NCBI RefSeq assembly: GCF_029633865.1
Contig: NC_079211.1
Coordinates: 6,572,091 to 6,636,090 of the forward strand
DNA length: 64,000 nucleotides
From: Lampris incognitus
Lineage: Eukaryota; Chordata; Actinopteri; Lampriformes; Lampridae
Direction of reading: 5' to 3'
Shown piece after piece: positions 19,891 to 31,100 of this stretch (the first letter of the stretch is position 1; each line of letters starts with the position of its first letter). A program made the position numbers and the translations under genes. The notes beneath the pieces were generated by a model. That model did not search any database and was not told the origin of the DNA. It saw only the letters and a program-made list of their open reading frames with translations.

Positions 19891-22800
19891 ATGTCTGCGG
19901 TGAACCAGGGACGGGGGAACGTGGCGGACGAGAACGCGCCGCTCCGGTCGAAGGCGGCGGCGGTGGCGGCGGCGAAACCCCGCGGCCAGGGCGCCGACAA
20001 CCGGGAGAACGTCCCGCTGAGGGGCACCAACAGGACCGTCCTGAAGGCCCTGAACCACAACCAGTGCGCCAGGCCGGCGACGCAGGCCGCCGCAAGAAAG
20101 GTGGGTCCGGCTCTCGACGCTAACCGAACCGCCCCGGCGGGCGGGACGCGGCCGGCACCGCTTATGGGCGGCTGGTCGTCGCCGTGGCGCGCAATGGCGA
20201 CTCTCGGCCGAGTTCACCTCGCAAGGGCCACACGTGGCGTCGATCCGCCGCCTGGACGCGGAAAAATCGTGCGCGTTTGTGCCGCTGAGCGGTAACCCCG
20301 GGCATGTTTCTCGCACCCCTGGTTTGTCCGCCATTTTACTCGTCCGGCTAATTGGGGGGTGGGGGGGGGCGGTTTCCGTGTCACCGCTGTTGCCGCGCGT
20401 CACTGACGGTTAGCGCACTTTCAGCGAAGGCGCGACTCATCGTTCCGCTGTGTTGCGCTGTGTCTGTCCACAGGAGTCCGCGTCACAGGCCCTGTCCTGC
20501 AGGAACGAAGACGATGGCAAAACCTGCGGCGAGAAGGCGCCGTCCAAGCAGCCCTCTTTCCAGATCCATGTGGACGAGCCCGACGGCGCCTGCCTCAAAA
20601 AGCAGGTGCACCTCAAAGCAAAGCCCAGGCCGGACGAGTCCCCTCTGCCGCTGGACCAGTCAGTCACCCGGCTCAGGCGGCCCCTCGCCGCCCTTGATAT
20701 ACCGTCAGCCATGGATGTCAGCTTAGGTAGGTGGTGCTGTGCAGGCCTGCCCTCAGTCAGCTTCATAACTTCATGTTTTCATTGTCCGCTCTGCACATTT
20801 GGAAAGAAACAACCCCTTTGTTCGTCCAGGCTGCTGCTGATATAGTCCTGACACTGACCAGCAGATCTCAGTGTGTGTGTATCAGGGGTCCCCAATAGAC
20901 GGCCCGCGGGCCACGTCCGGCCCGTGACGGGTTGATTTATGGTCCGCGAGAATTTTTGGAGAAATGCCAGAATTTTTTTTTTATTTCCCTACCAAAAAAA
21001 AAATTTCTTAGTAAAAGTAAGACTAGTAATATATCGAAAAATAGATGAAAAATCTCTGTTTAAGTTATAATACCTGCAACGTATCGACACCAAAACAAAC
21101 TAACGAACATGCTGCTGGAGGTTGAGTGGCCCGTGGCCCTAAAAGTGGCCCGCTATGAAAAGTAATTGGGGACCCCTGGTGTATATAGTGATAAATGAGC
21201 AGTTGAAACGTCAAATGCCCTCCAACTTGCTCATCAGGATCACAAAGGAACTAAACTGGGCAGTTGCCAGGCTTATTAGTGAAATGTCACCTTGTGTGTG
21301 TGTGTGTGTGTGTGTTGTTTTTTTTAAACCCCTCTGTGCATATTATGAGATGATGCTTCTAAACTTGTTGCACTGACTTTCCCCCCCCATTTTGCACTCA
21401 TTTAGTCGATTCTCCCATGGACATGTCAGTGATTGAGGGTGAGGAGAAGCAGGCCAGTGTGAATGAGGTCCCGGAGTACGCTGCAGAGATTCACACCTAT
21501 CTACGGGAAATGGAGGTGAGAATGTGCCGGTCCATGTTCTTCTGGATGACCGTTTTTGGATTAAAGGGGTGCTGGCTTCCTACAGAACTCCCGCATGCCT
21601 TCATTGTCATAAAAGGTCCCTAAACCCTTCAACATGGAAATGGAAGTGTTGTCCTGCAATAATACATGCTTGCCATTTCCGCTTGTCTGCTGGAAATGAC
21701 TGTTGCATTTTTTTTTTCTGAAAGTCAAAACACGTTTTATTGTTTGCATCTTTAACCTCTCTAACTTTCTAAATCTCTTAACCCTTCAGCTGAAAACCAG
21801 GCCTAAAGCAGGCTACATGAAGAAACAGCCAGACATCACTAACAGCATGAGGGCCATCTTGGTGGACTGGCTCGTAGAGGTTGGGGAGGAGTACAAGCTC
21901 CAGAATGAGACTCTCTTTCTGGCTGTTAATTACATTGACCGCTTCCTCTCCTCCATGTCTGTCCTACGTGGGAAGCTGCAGCTCGTTGGTACCGCTGCCA
22001 TGTTGCTAGCGTCGTAAGTTTTCAGAGGCTATCCATAACTTGTAAATATGGTTTGATCCCTGGTTCACTACTTCCATGAATTGTGGTCATAACTTGTTAG
22101 CATGCATAAACAAAATGGTCATTTTGTTCATTGAATTGATCACCTTTGTGTCGGATGCAGGAAATTTGAAGAGATCTACCCCCCAGAGGTGTCCGAGTTT
22201 GTCTACATCACAGATGACACCTATACAAAAAAGCAAGTGTTGCGGATGGAGCATCTGGTGCTTAAAGTGCTCTCCTTTGATCTAGCAGCTCCCACCATCA
22301 ACCAGTTCCTCACACAGTACTTCCTTCAACACTCTGTAGGCAAACAGGTGGAAAGCCTGGCTATGGTGAGATTTAGACTTTAAACTCCTGCACATGCCAT
22401 TCGTGCTTCAATCCAAGACGACTTGTATCATGGGTTTATATGTGTAGTGTTTTGACTGGAAATTAAATGCCTCAATACTGACAGTTTTTGTCATGCTGGA
22501 CAGATTTCAACTAGAGAACCAGTGATCCGCCTTCATACCTAAAACGTTACTTGCTTTTTATTCCAGCTGGACTCAGAATCATCTCCACTTAACTGTCAGT
22601 TTCCTTTTTATTTTCTTAGTTCTTAGGGGAGCTTAGTCTGGTCGACTCTGATCCCTTCCTGAAGTACCTTCCATCACAGACAGCGGCTGCAGCCTTCATT
22701 CTGGCCAATATTACCCTCACCAGTGGCTCATGGGTATGTTTGACACTATATATTGTGTGCTGAACTGTGGCAGGTCGGACAAATCTAGTGTATGCTATCG

Positions 22801-23405
22801 ATATGCAAGTGCATGAACGTCAACAGCTGAATCTCAAAAAATGGTATTTCTTACCTGTGCACTTCCCCCTGGGGCAGCTGTAAGGGTACACAAGTGCAGA
22901 AAAGCCAGCAACAGTTTTCTGGGAAGGTAAACTCAACCTTGCCCTTGAGGAAATGTGTTCAGCCCAGTGACTGAATGTTGTCCTTGATGTGTTTGTGCAG
23001 ACTTTTTTTTTTTTAAGTTGCAAATTTTCTTTAATTTTCTTTCTTTATTTATTTTCTTCTCCTGAATTTTGTGGGGCCCTTCAGCCCAAGTCCCTTTTGG
23101 TGACTACTGGCTACTCCCTGGAGGACCTGTCTCCGTGCATTGAAGCCCTCCACCAGATGCACCTCAGCGTTGCTCAGCATGCCCAGCAGGCTGTACGGGA
23201 GAAGTACAAGAGCTCAAAGTAAGTGGTGTCTATCTGTTTTTGTACTCTTGTGACTAGAGTTTGACTCTTAACACATCTCATATTCACTTGAATACTACTT
23301 TGTACATCTATTGTTTGTTTAACACTTAATGTTATTTATTTTGACTGTCGTTACAGGTGCCATAAAGTCTCCCTTATTGACCCTCTCACCAAACTGCTGT
23401 TATAG
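19891..23405 (+). CDS. ccna2: Cyclin A2
   Basis: Regulatory subunit of CDK2 and CDK1 in S phase and G2/M. Exons: 19891-20100, 20474-20726, 21406-21515, 21790-22013, 22161-22365, 22620-22733, 23085-23218, 23357-23405. All are bounded by gt/ag and keep one frame, giving 432 aa, the same length as human. The start at 19,891 is the first in-frame ATG of the family N-terminus. The destruction box [10 protein letters not shown] is at residues 48-57. The cyclin box starts with [12 protein letters not shown] (MRAIL at 211-215, the hydrophobic patch binding RxL partners) and runs through exon 5. The second cyclin fold is in exons 5-7; the end is [13 protein letters not shown]. Exon 1 is very GC-rich, as for a CpG-island promoter. 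Convergent with bbs7. Confidence 0.98.
20883..21178. mobile_element. hAT MITE, copy 2, in ccna2 intron 2
   Basis: Same family and ends as 17,399-17,704. The flanks gtgtgtat and gtgtatat differ at one of eight positions. Lies between ccna2 exons 2 and 3, at least 150 bp from either splice site. Confidence 0.88.
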
Positions 23406-23759
23406 AGTGTATTTTTTTCTCTTTTTTTTCCCCACCATGCAATTCTTTTTTTTTTTACACTTGGCCTTTCTCAAATAACGTATAGCCTCCCTCTTTCTCA
23501 GGGAAGCTGAACAAACTGAAGTTTTTAATACTATTTTTATACATGTGATCCTGGAGGATTGTTCTTAAATGTTTGATACCGGAAGCTAATTAACAGAGTT
23601 AATCAAGCTGATCCCTCTTTTTTTATTATTATCACAAGCTAAGTGTTCTTCAGAGCCCTGTTCTGTAAAGAAATACATTTTACCTCTGCAAAGCAAAACT
23701 GTTAAGTCCTGTGAATATATTCAGACCCAGACAAACTGCATATGCAATAGTCTCATCAC

Positions 23760-23760
<1 letters not shown>

Positions 23761-23803
<43 letters not shown>
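23761..23803. repeat. (TA)n microsatellite
   Basis: About 21 uninterrupted TA dinucleotides, within the first unit of the tandem duplication. Confidence 0.95.
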
Positions 23804-23806
<3 letters not shown>

Positions 23807-24156
23807 TCCTTTGAACGCATTTCAAAGGTTTACTCTCAGAACTACATGATTTTGTTTCTTTACCTGTACAAGTCAAAGTCCTTATTGTAAACCAACTGTC
23901 AATCAAGGCATCGTCCGCTGGTAACACGACTCGTGTGAATATATTCACACCCAGACAACCTGCATAATGGAATATTCTGACCATCATAAGAGCTGACTTG
24001 TTTCCATCATCAGTGAATACTCCTCCTTTGTATGCATTTCAAAAGGTTTACCCTCAATCAGAGAACTACATCACTCTTTTGTTCCCTGTATAAAAAGTGC
24101 TTAATGTAAACCAACTGTCAATCAAGTATTCGTCTACTGGCAATATGACTCCTGTA

Positions 24157-24162
24157 AATAAA
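24157..24162 (+). terminator. Candidate ccna2 poly(A) signal
   Basis: Canonical aataaa 750 bp after the ccna2 stop. I saw no canonical signal nearer the stop. Transcript data would be needed to assign the real end. Confidence 0.4.
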
Positions 24163-24169
24163 ATTCACA

Positions 24170-25000
24170 TGGAAGTTAAGTCGTTGCAGTTTGATTTGTA
24201 CTTTTTCTTATATTGGACTCTTGGGGGGCAGCAAAGCAGTTCTGCCCCCCCCCCCATTCTAGATTGATAATAATAATCATTACATTTATACATCACTTTT
24301 CTAGACACCCAAAGCGCTTCACATTAAACCCAGTTTCCCCCTTTTCCCTATTTTTTTTTTTTTTTGAGCGGTCCCGGTTGCTGGACCGTCACACCTTGCT
24401 TTGGTTTTCTTACCTGGATCAGTGAGCATGCATAGACACATCTGTCTCCCCCAAATGGGTTTATTAAAACGTCTACAGAACGCCAGCAATGAACACTCCG
24501 TGTCAAATCCATACAAATTGTAAAGCCCCAGAAATATTTTCTTCAAGTGCCCAAGTTCAGTTTCCACTAATATGCAATTTATACGTATTCAGTTGTATCC
24601 GGGTGATTCTTCAATTAGGGGAGTTTTTCTGTCTCCAGGGAAGATTTTCAAGAAAAAAAGCAATTGTGTTTGTTAGTTAGCTTGTGCTAGCTATGGAAAA
24701 AAGATGTGTCTCAGTGATGACATTTTAATACTTTTTCAGTGTGTTGAAAATTCAAATGTGCCAGACTTTCACTGTTTTGCGTTTGTCCCCAACCCAGACT
24801 TTTTATCTTCCCCTCTATAATAAAACAATAAAAATGGTTAAATTCATTAAAGCTTTACTCATAATCATTTAAAAAGACATATTTAATATATGATTTATAT
24901 AGTATGTGCACTTTGCACATTTTTTATAGTTAAATATGGCTGTCCCTCATACATGTGTCATTACCATCACACCCAACATTTTAGAGCAAACAACGTGGTT
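24170..25000. other. ccna2-bbs7 intergenic region
   Basis: Contains a poly-C run at 24,243-24,254, a fish repeat scrap at about 24,267-24,330 (aataataatcattacattta) and AT-rich unique-looking DNA. No gene seen. Confidence 0.5.
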
Positions 25001-25005
25001 GCCAT

Positions 25006-25044
25006 GTGCCCCCTTACAATATTAAATATATTGTAAGGGGGCAC
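25006..25044. other. Perfect 17-bp hairpin between convergent genes
   Basis: gtgcccccttacaatat (25,006-25,022) pairs fully with atattgtaagggggcac (25,028-25,044) across a 5-nt loop. It sits about 290 bp past the candidate bbs7 poly(A) signal. Confidence 0.85.
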
Positions 25045-25332
25045 AATATCCAAAGTCAAATCAAGAACTTCCAGATGACTCATAATTAAATTTAATCCAA
25101 AACATTGGCCAATACAAGCACTTGTACAACAATACGTCTTATTCATTAACTAATATCCTACAAAAATGTCATAATCAGCATTCTCTATTGCTTTACTAAG
25201 CAATTACCAACCACTGATACCCGAATAGAAAGAGGTACCAAATATGCTAATTGCCACAATTGTTTTTGGCTGCAACTATGTTAAGATTATAAAAAAAAAA
25301 GTTTTCAAAATAAATTGGTGGTCTAGCACACT

Positions 25333-25338
25333 TTTATT
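25333..25338 (-). terminator. Candidate bbs7 poly(A) signal
   Basis: Minus-strand aataaa, 136 bp after the bbs7 stop codon. Another AT-rich stretch lies closer, but this is the last canonical hexamer before the intergenic region. Confidence 0.6.
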
Positions 25339-25473
25339 AAAGTAAAACATCCGAAGCTGTAACATGCCAAAATGGCATTTATGCTGCACAATAACCTCTG
25401 AGTACAAACACATTTGATCTATTTACAGTACAATAAAAATATAGAATAAATAAATAATGGCCTCTGATCTGTT

Positions 25474-28099
25474 TCATTGTTGGGGTTGGTTGAAAATATT
25501 CAACAGAGAATCCAGATTATAGTTATCCAGTATCTCCAACAGTGAGGAAACCTTGGCTTTTACGTTCTGCCCTTTGAACTTGAACTTGTCGATGAAGAGG
25601 TCCGTGATCATTCCTTCAGGGAAGAACAACACAGAGAAACAGAAACTGTATAATTAGTGCCCGCCTTACCCGAGAAATACTTAACTTCAAGCCCAGTAAA
25701 CAAAAAACTGCAGGGCTGCGAAGTGTTTTGAGTGTAATTGTTCTCTTGAGATTTGGCTCACACAATTAAAAACTGCAGAATTCGGCAATATAGGAACATT
25801 CGATACAACTCTTTACTTTGTTTTCAGCTTTATTCTTCACATTAGACTGAATGTTCATAGTTTAGTAAATATGGCTTATGGTAAGGCCTAATGGGTAATA
25901 TGTAATGTAAAGGAGTGTCAGTCAATAGATAACTGGTAAATGACAGACCATAAAGCCTTTCAAGGTGTGCTGGCTGCTTCTTGTATTCCTCCAGAAGATG
26001 GGCAGACTCATCCAGAATATTACGATACTCTGGGATGAGAAAGTCAGCATTCCCCTCATGAACCTGAAGTTCCTATCAATTAAAGAAGGGGGGGGCAAAT
26101 ATCATAAACACTAGCGGAACACTCTTCCATATGTTGTGTTATTAACATAAAATGTTTTACTGTCAATAAATCAATATTTTTGTTAATATTTAAACTTCAT
26201 TTCCAGTTGCTCTAACATTCATCCCACTATAGCAGTGTTACTCTTTATGCGGCTCGTGAGACTTTGTTTTGCGCCTCATATAGATCCACTGATAACAGTA
26301 AGAACACAACTTACTTCTATAGGTTCCGTTTGTGTCCTGTTTTAGCACATTGAAATGAATTATCCAGCAGATGGCAGCATACTGAAGATACGTCAAAGAA
26401 TGTAGGCTACGTAACAGCGTGGCATCATGGGTAGACGTATAGCCTATGTGTGTAGCTTTGTATTTGCGAAATGTTTTGCAAGCTCTGTGGCTCTTTGAGG
26501 AATGGTCTTATTCATAAGTGGCTCTCCTAAGAAAATTAGTGAGTACCACTGCATAGCAAATAGAATTAAGATCTCTCGTTTTCTCTCTCTACATACACAC
26601 AATAAATTCAAAGGTTGAATCAGTTCATCTGGATACAATGTGTATTGACAGATACATTTCATCATCATCTAAGTGACATCTTTAGTGTCAACTGACTGCA
26701 GGTATCCCCACCCTTATAAACAATACAGTTGTGTAACGACCGAAACCAACGACCAGTTTCGTATGTTTCATGTGTACTATTCACAGAAGATTGGGGAATG
26801 TTTGCAATCACAGCATTGTAAGATGGTGACAGATGTACTCTTAGCCACCCCCCCTCCCCTCCCTCAGTTCAGGGATGGTTGTTCCCTCTTCACATAGATG
26901 GCCTCTTTTACTCCCCGTTCAAACTAGCGTTCCTCCCTATCAAGGATGTGCACATCCTCATCCTTGAAAGAGTGGCCACTGGCCTGTAGATGATGGGTGT
27001 AGACTGTGGAGTCCTGGTCTGACATATTAACTCTTGTGTTGTGTCATCCGCTTAGCCAGCGTCTTATGCCCCTTTTCCACTACATGGTACCGGCTCAACT
27101 CAACTCAACTTTTTTGTTTTCCATTACTGGAAAGTACCGGCGTTTTGGTAACTGTTACCACTTTTCTGGTACCACCTTTGTCGAGGTTCCAAAAAAACTG
27201 GAGCGGGTACCAAAATCAATGCAGACCAGCTACACTGAGGGGGTACTGTTACAGTAATGGAAAACAACACTCTGCGAGTCGAGTTGAGCCGGTACCATGT
27301 AGTGGAAAAGGGGCATTAGTTTTCCCAATGTATATGTCACAGCAATCCTCCTGGCACTTAACAGCATACACCATATTGCTCTTTCACGCCCATATTTGCA
27401 CATGAAATTGGTTATTGGTTTCAGTCATTATGCATCTGGCTACTCCGTCCTGGGTACGATGTCAAACTGCAACTGTCGGGTCGCCGGTGACTAAACCAGC
27501 AACTGCACTTCAACCCTTGGGTTGTTATGAGGAGGGTGTGTGAACACCCAGCAGGACTAAAAACAAAACCTGTCAAAGAGCGGATGAGTTCCTCTGTGAA
27601 CCAACAGCCATCCATACCTGCAGAGGAGATAGGGACCACCAGGTACTCCCCCTACTGACACACAATGATGACTCAACCTGTTGAGACATCAGCTGTGCTC
27701 CTACGACCTCCATAGGTTACAGAACTGATGATGATGATGATTATGCATCTGTCGCCATCTTAAAATGCTGTGATTGCTTCATCAACAGGAATGCACATGA
27801 AGAGATTTAACATGATGAGAGAAAACTGTTTCATCCCAAATCCTCTGTGAATAGTGCACATGGCCATTGAAACTCTAGTTAATGGTCGCACCCATATTTG
27901 TATCTGAAACTTTCATTCGTTATGAAACTGTATTGTCTATAAGGGTGGGATACCTGCAGTCAGTTTAGACTGAAGAGGTCACTTAGATGATGATGAAATA
28001 TATCTGTCAATAAACATTGTATCCAGATGAACTGATTCAACCTTCTTTGACTTTCTTACTTGGATTATCGAGCATGCATCAAGACACAGTAAAATCATA

Positions 28100-28157
<58 letters not shown>

Positions 28158-31100
28158 TTGACAGACAGAGAGAAAAAATGTCGATTCAGTGGTGTATCTG
28201 TCTGCTTTGTTTTCTGTATACTTTGATTCAGAGGAGTGATCCATGGTGAGGAAATCAGGATTTAAGATGGCTTTAAGATGGTGCATCAAACTAAAACTTA
28301 CTTTCAATGCATCGATAAGCTGAACCTTTTTAGCGAGCAGCAGCTGGTACTCCAGTTTCGGGTGGATCATCTTCAGAGTATGACTCACTGAATCCTCACT
28401 GATGTCTTTGAAAGAAAAAACAAAAATAAGACATGCTGTATTAAACAGTGGTCATGGTTCAAGGTTATCTCAAACCTTGTCCAGATAAATCACTTCCCGG
28501 ACAAAATAAACAAATAGTATAAAATAGAACTAGCAGTAAACCAGGTTCATTTTATTTGCTGAATAAGTGGGCATTCATTTGTCTTTACCACACTGGTGAA
28601 CATCACTCAACACATACAGTATATGAAAAACCAGTTATCGACCTACCGTAAGAAATATTCAAAGTGACTTTTCTTTTGGTGGCTTCTTTAGAGAGGACGT
28701 CGCTCAAAATGGAGATAGTAGAGATGTTGTCCGACTTGAAGTGGCCTTCACCTTTGCTAAGATGTAAAAATGTGAACACGTGTTTGAGGTATTTTGTTGG
28801 CACTAATGTTAAAACTACTGTCCCCCCCCCCAAAAAAAAAACTCAGTGGATGACAGTTTGACTGAGACGATAACAGTGAGTGGTCAGTGAAAGACAAGAC
28901 AGACGTATGCGGTTTTTCTTTCATATCAAACATCAAATTAGCACCACACTGCTGATTCTGTTGGCTTCCCACTCACGGAAAAGGTGACGCAATGTTTGTT
29001 CACCCTGTGTGGAATACTGGGCAGCTAGTTTACTTGACAGCAGTCTGTTTTATAGACTACCATTCATGTGGTTCACAACGTTTCCAGCCTCTTGGAGACT
29101 TGGTTCTCATCTGCTAGCATCGATTCTCAGTGTTTATCTCCCAAATCAGAGCATTCCCCTGGTTCCACCTGTCTGGAAACATCCACCACTGTTATGCTAC
29201 TTGGCACCTCCTTATCCCCCACTTACATTTAATATCAAGAGCTAAATACAACAGGAATTGAAGCAAAAACAAACACGTCTTTCTGTCTTCACTACAAACA
29301 AAGTTTAGCTCACTCTTAGACCTGCAGTGCGTTGGTTTGTCTCACCCTTCTGGCAGTGAGAGTAATTACTTTTCTTTCAGCGCTCTCCAACGATGAAAAG
29401 TGTTTTTCTTGCCGTTGATCTCTTTCTATGTTTGACTGTAATCCTTCCTCTGAACGCCGAGTTGCTTTTTTCTCTGGAGCATCAGAAACTTTTCCATTGT
29501 TTTCAAGCCCGGAAGCTTTCTGGTAGGAAGCCCTGAGGGCAAGCCAATCAGGCATGTGAACGCTGTCGTCACACGGAGGTTCAGATCCTTTTTTTTTTTA
29601 ACGTCCCCCCCCCCTTTTCTTCCCAGTTGTACTTGGCCAATTACCCCACTCTTCTGAGCCGTCACGGTCGCTGCTGCTCCCCCTCTGCCGATCCGGGGAG
29701 GACCGCAGTCCACCACATGCCTCCTCCAATACATGTGGCGTCACCAGCCGCTTCTTTTCACCTGACAGTGAGGGGGACGTAGCGCGTGGGAACATCACGC
29801 TATCCCCCTCCCCAGTTCCCCCTCCCCCCGAACAGGTGCCCCAACCGACCAGAGGAGGCGCTAGTGCAGCGACCAAGATGCATACACACATCCGGCTTCC
29901 CACCCACAGACACGGCCAATTGTGTCTGTAGGGATGCCCGACCAAGCTGGAGGTAACACGGGGATTCGAATTGGCGATCCCCGTGTTGGTAGGCAACAGA
30001 ATAGACAGCCACGCTACCCGGACACCCACGGGGGTTCAGCTCTGGCAAAGCAATCATTGCTGGTTGATGTAAAACGCATCACTACGCATCACTTCCGGTG
30101 TGCCACTGCAGGAATGACGCCAGACACCAGATTTAAAACTCCGGTATACTGCGAAATACAGACAGATTTACCTGGCGGTGACAGGCTTCATCATCATTGT
30201 GTGAACTTGTTTGGCAACGGCTGGAATGTCATGGACATTCATTTATATGTAGAAGTCCTGCATGCTAGCTTTAATGAGAAAAACAGGCCACATCTCCAGC
30301 CATTTGTTCTCAGTGATTTTAAACTCCTAGTCAAAAAACTATTTTTGAGTAAAAGCACTTGATCTGAATGGGCGTCATGGCTGCAGCGTGTGGTTAGGGC
30401 AGAATACTTACCAGTAGGTGGCTTCCAGCTGTGTGCCCAGGAAGGTGTTGTGGAAGTGAAAAGTGACGTTCTCTCCCGCCGGGGTTTTCTCTGGAACCTC
30501 TGGAAGACAGAACACCACCCAGGAATGGATCTCTGCAAAACTGAACTGACCGACTAGACTCAGCCTGTTCATAGGCCTGTATGAATAGAGCGAGAGAAAG
30601 AGACAGCACGAAGAAAAAAATAAAGATGAAAAAAGAGAGCGAGACAGACAGAAGTGAGAGAGTTCTAGGCCGGTTAATCTAAAGATGTAATTAGCAATGC
30701 CTCTGGGAAATCCTGCAAATTATTGTTCGTTTGCAGTAAGGCCATCATCATGGTCCCTATAAGACACTGATTTGTGGCAGTTTGCCTGAAAGCAGGGTGG
30801 TCTAGAGGTTAGAACTACTACCTATATCCCCTCTAACCTCATCTGAGCATGATACCCGAGTAATTAATGAGATACAGGATGACCTTTAATGAGCTTTTAA
30901 TTTACTAGAAGTTTCTTAAAAGTAAAATTTCTCGCAAAATAGTCAATGGAGCAGTAGAATTTTGTAATCAAACAGTAACTTTAATGTTTGGGCAGAAAAC
31001 AACAATTCTCTATCTGTTTCGGTGGTGTCTGGGTAAAATACTTCCATGTACATTCTTACCTGTCTTGGTCGATGCTGTGCGTGCGCTGATGGAGGGAAAG

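Larger units (their letters stand above)
23711..24165 (+). repeat. Tandem duplication in the ccna2 3' region
   Basis: Two diverged units of about 225-235 bp (23,711-23,934 and 23,935-24,165) share gtgaatatattcacacccag-type starts, gcatttcaaaggtttac and gtaaaccaactgtcaatcaa. The first unit contains a (TA)n expansion. An aataaa at 24,157-24,162 lies at the end of unit 2 and may be a ccna2 poly(A) signal, which would place the duplication in the 3' UTR. Confidence 0.82.

Noticed and set aside
19774-20403. A 209-codon minus-strand ORF over the ccna2 first exon
   Set aside because: It is the antisense shadow of a GC-rich exon 1 and intron 1; no domain, and ccna2 explains the region.
20352-20845. 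Plus-strand ORFs overlapping ccna2 exon 2 in other frames
   Set aside because: Only the frame bounded by the acceptor at 20,473 and donor at 20,727 continues the cyclin sequence.
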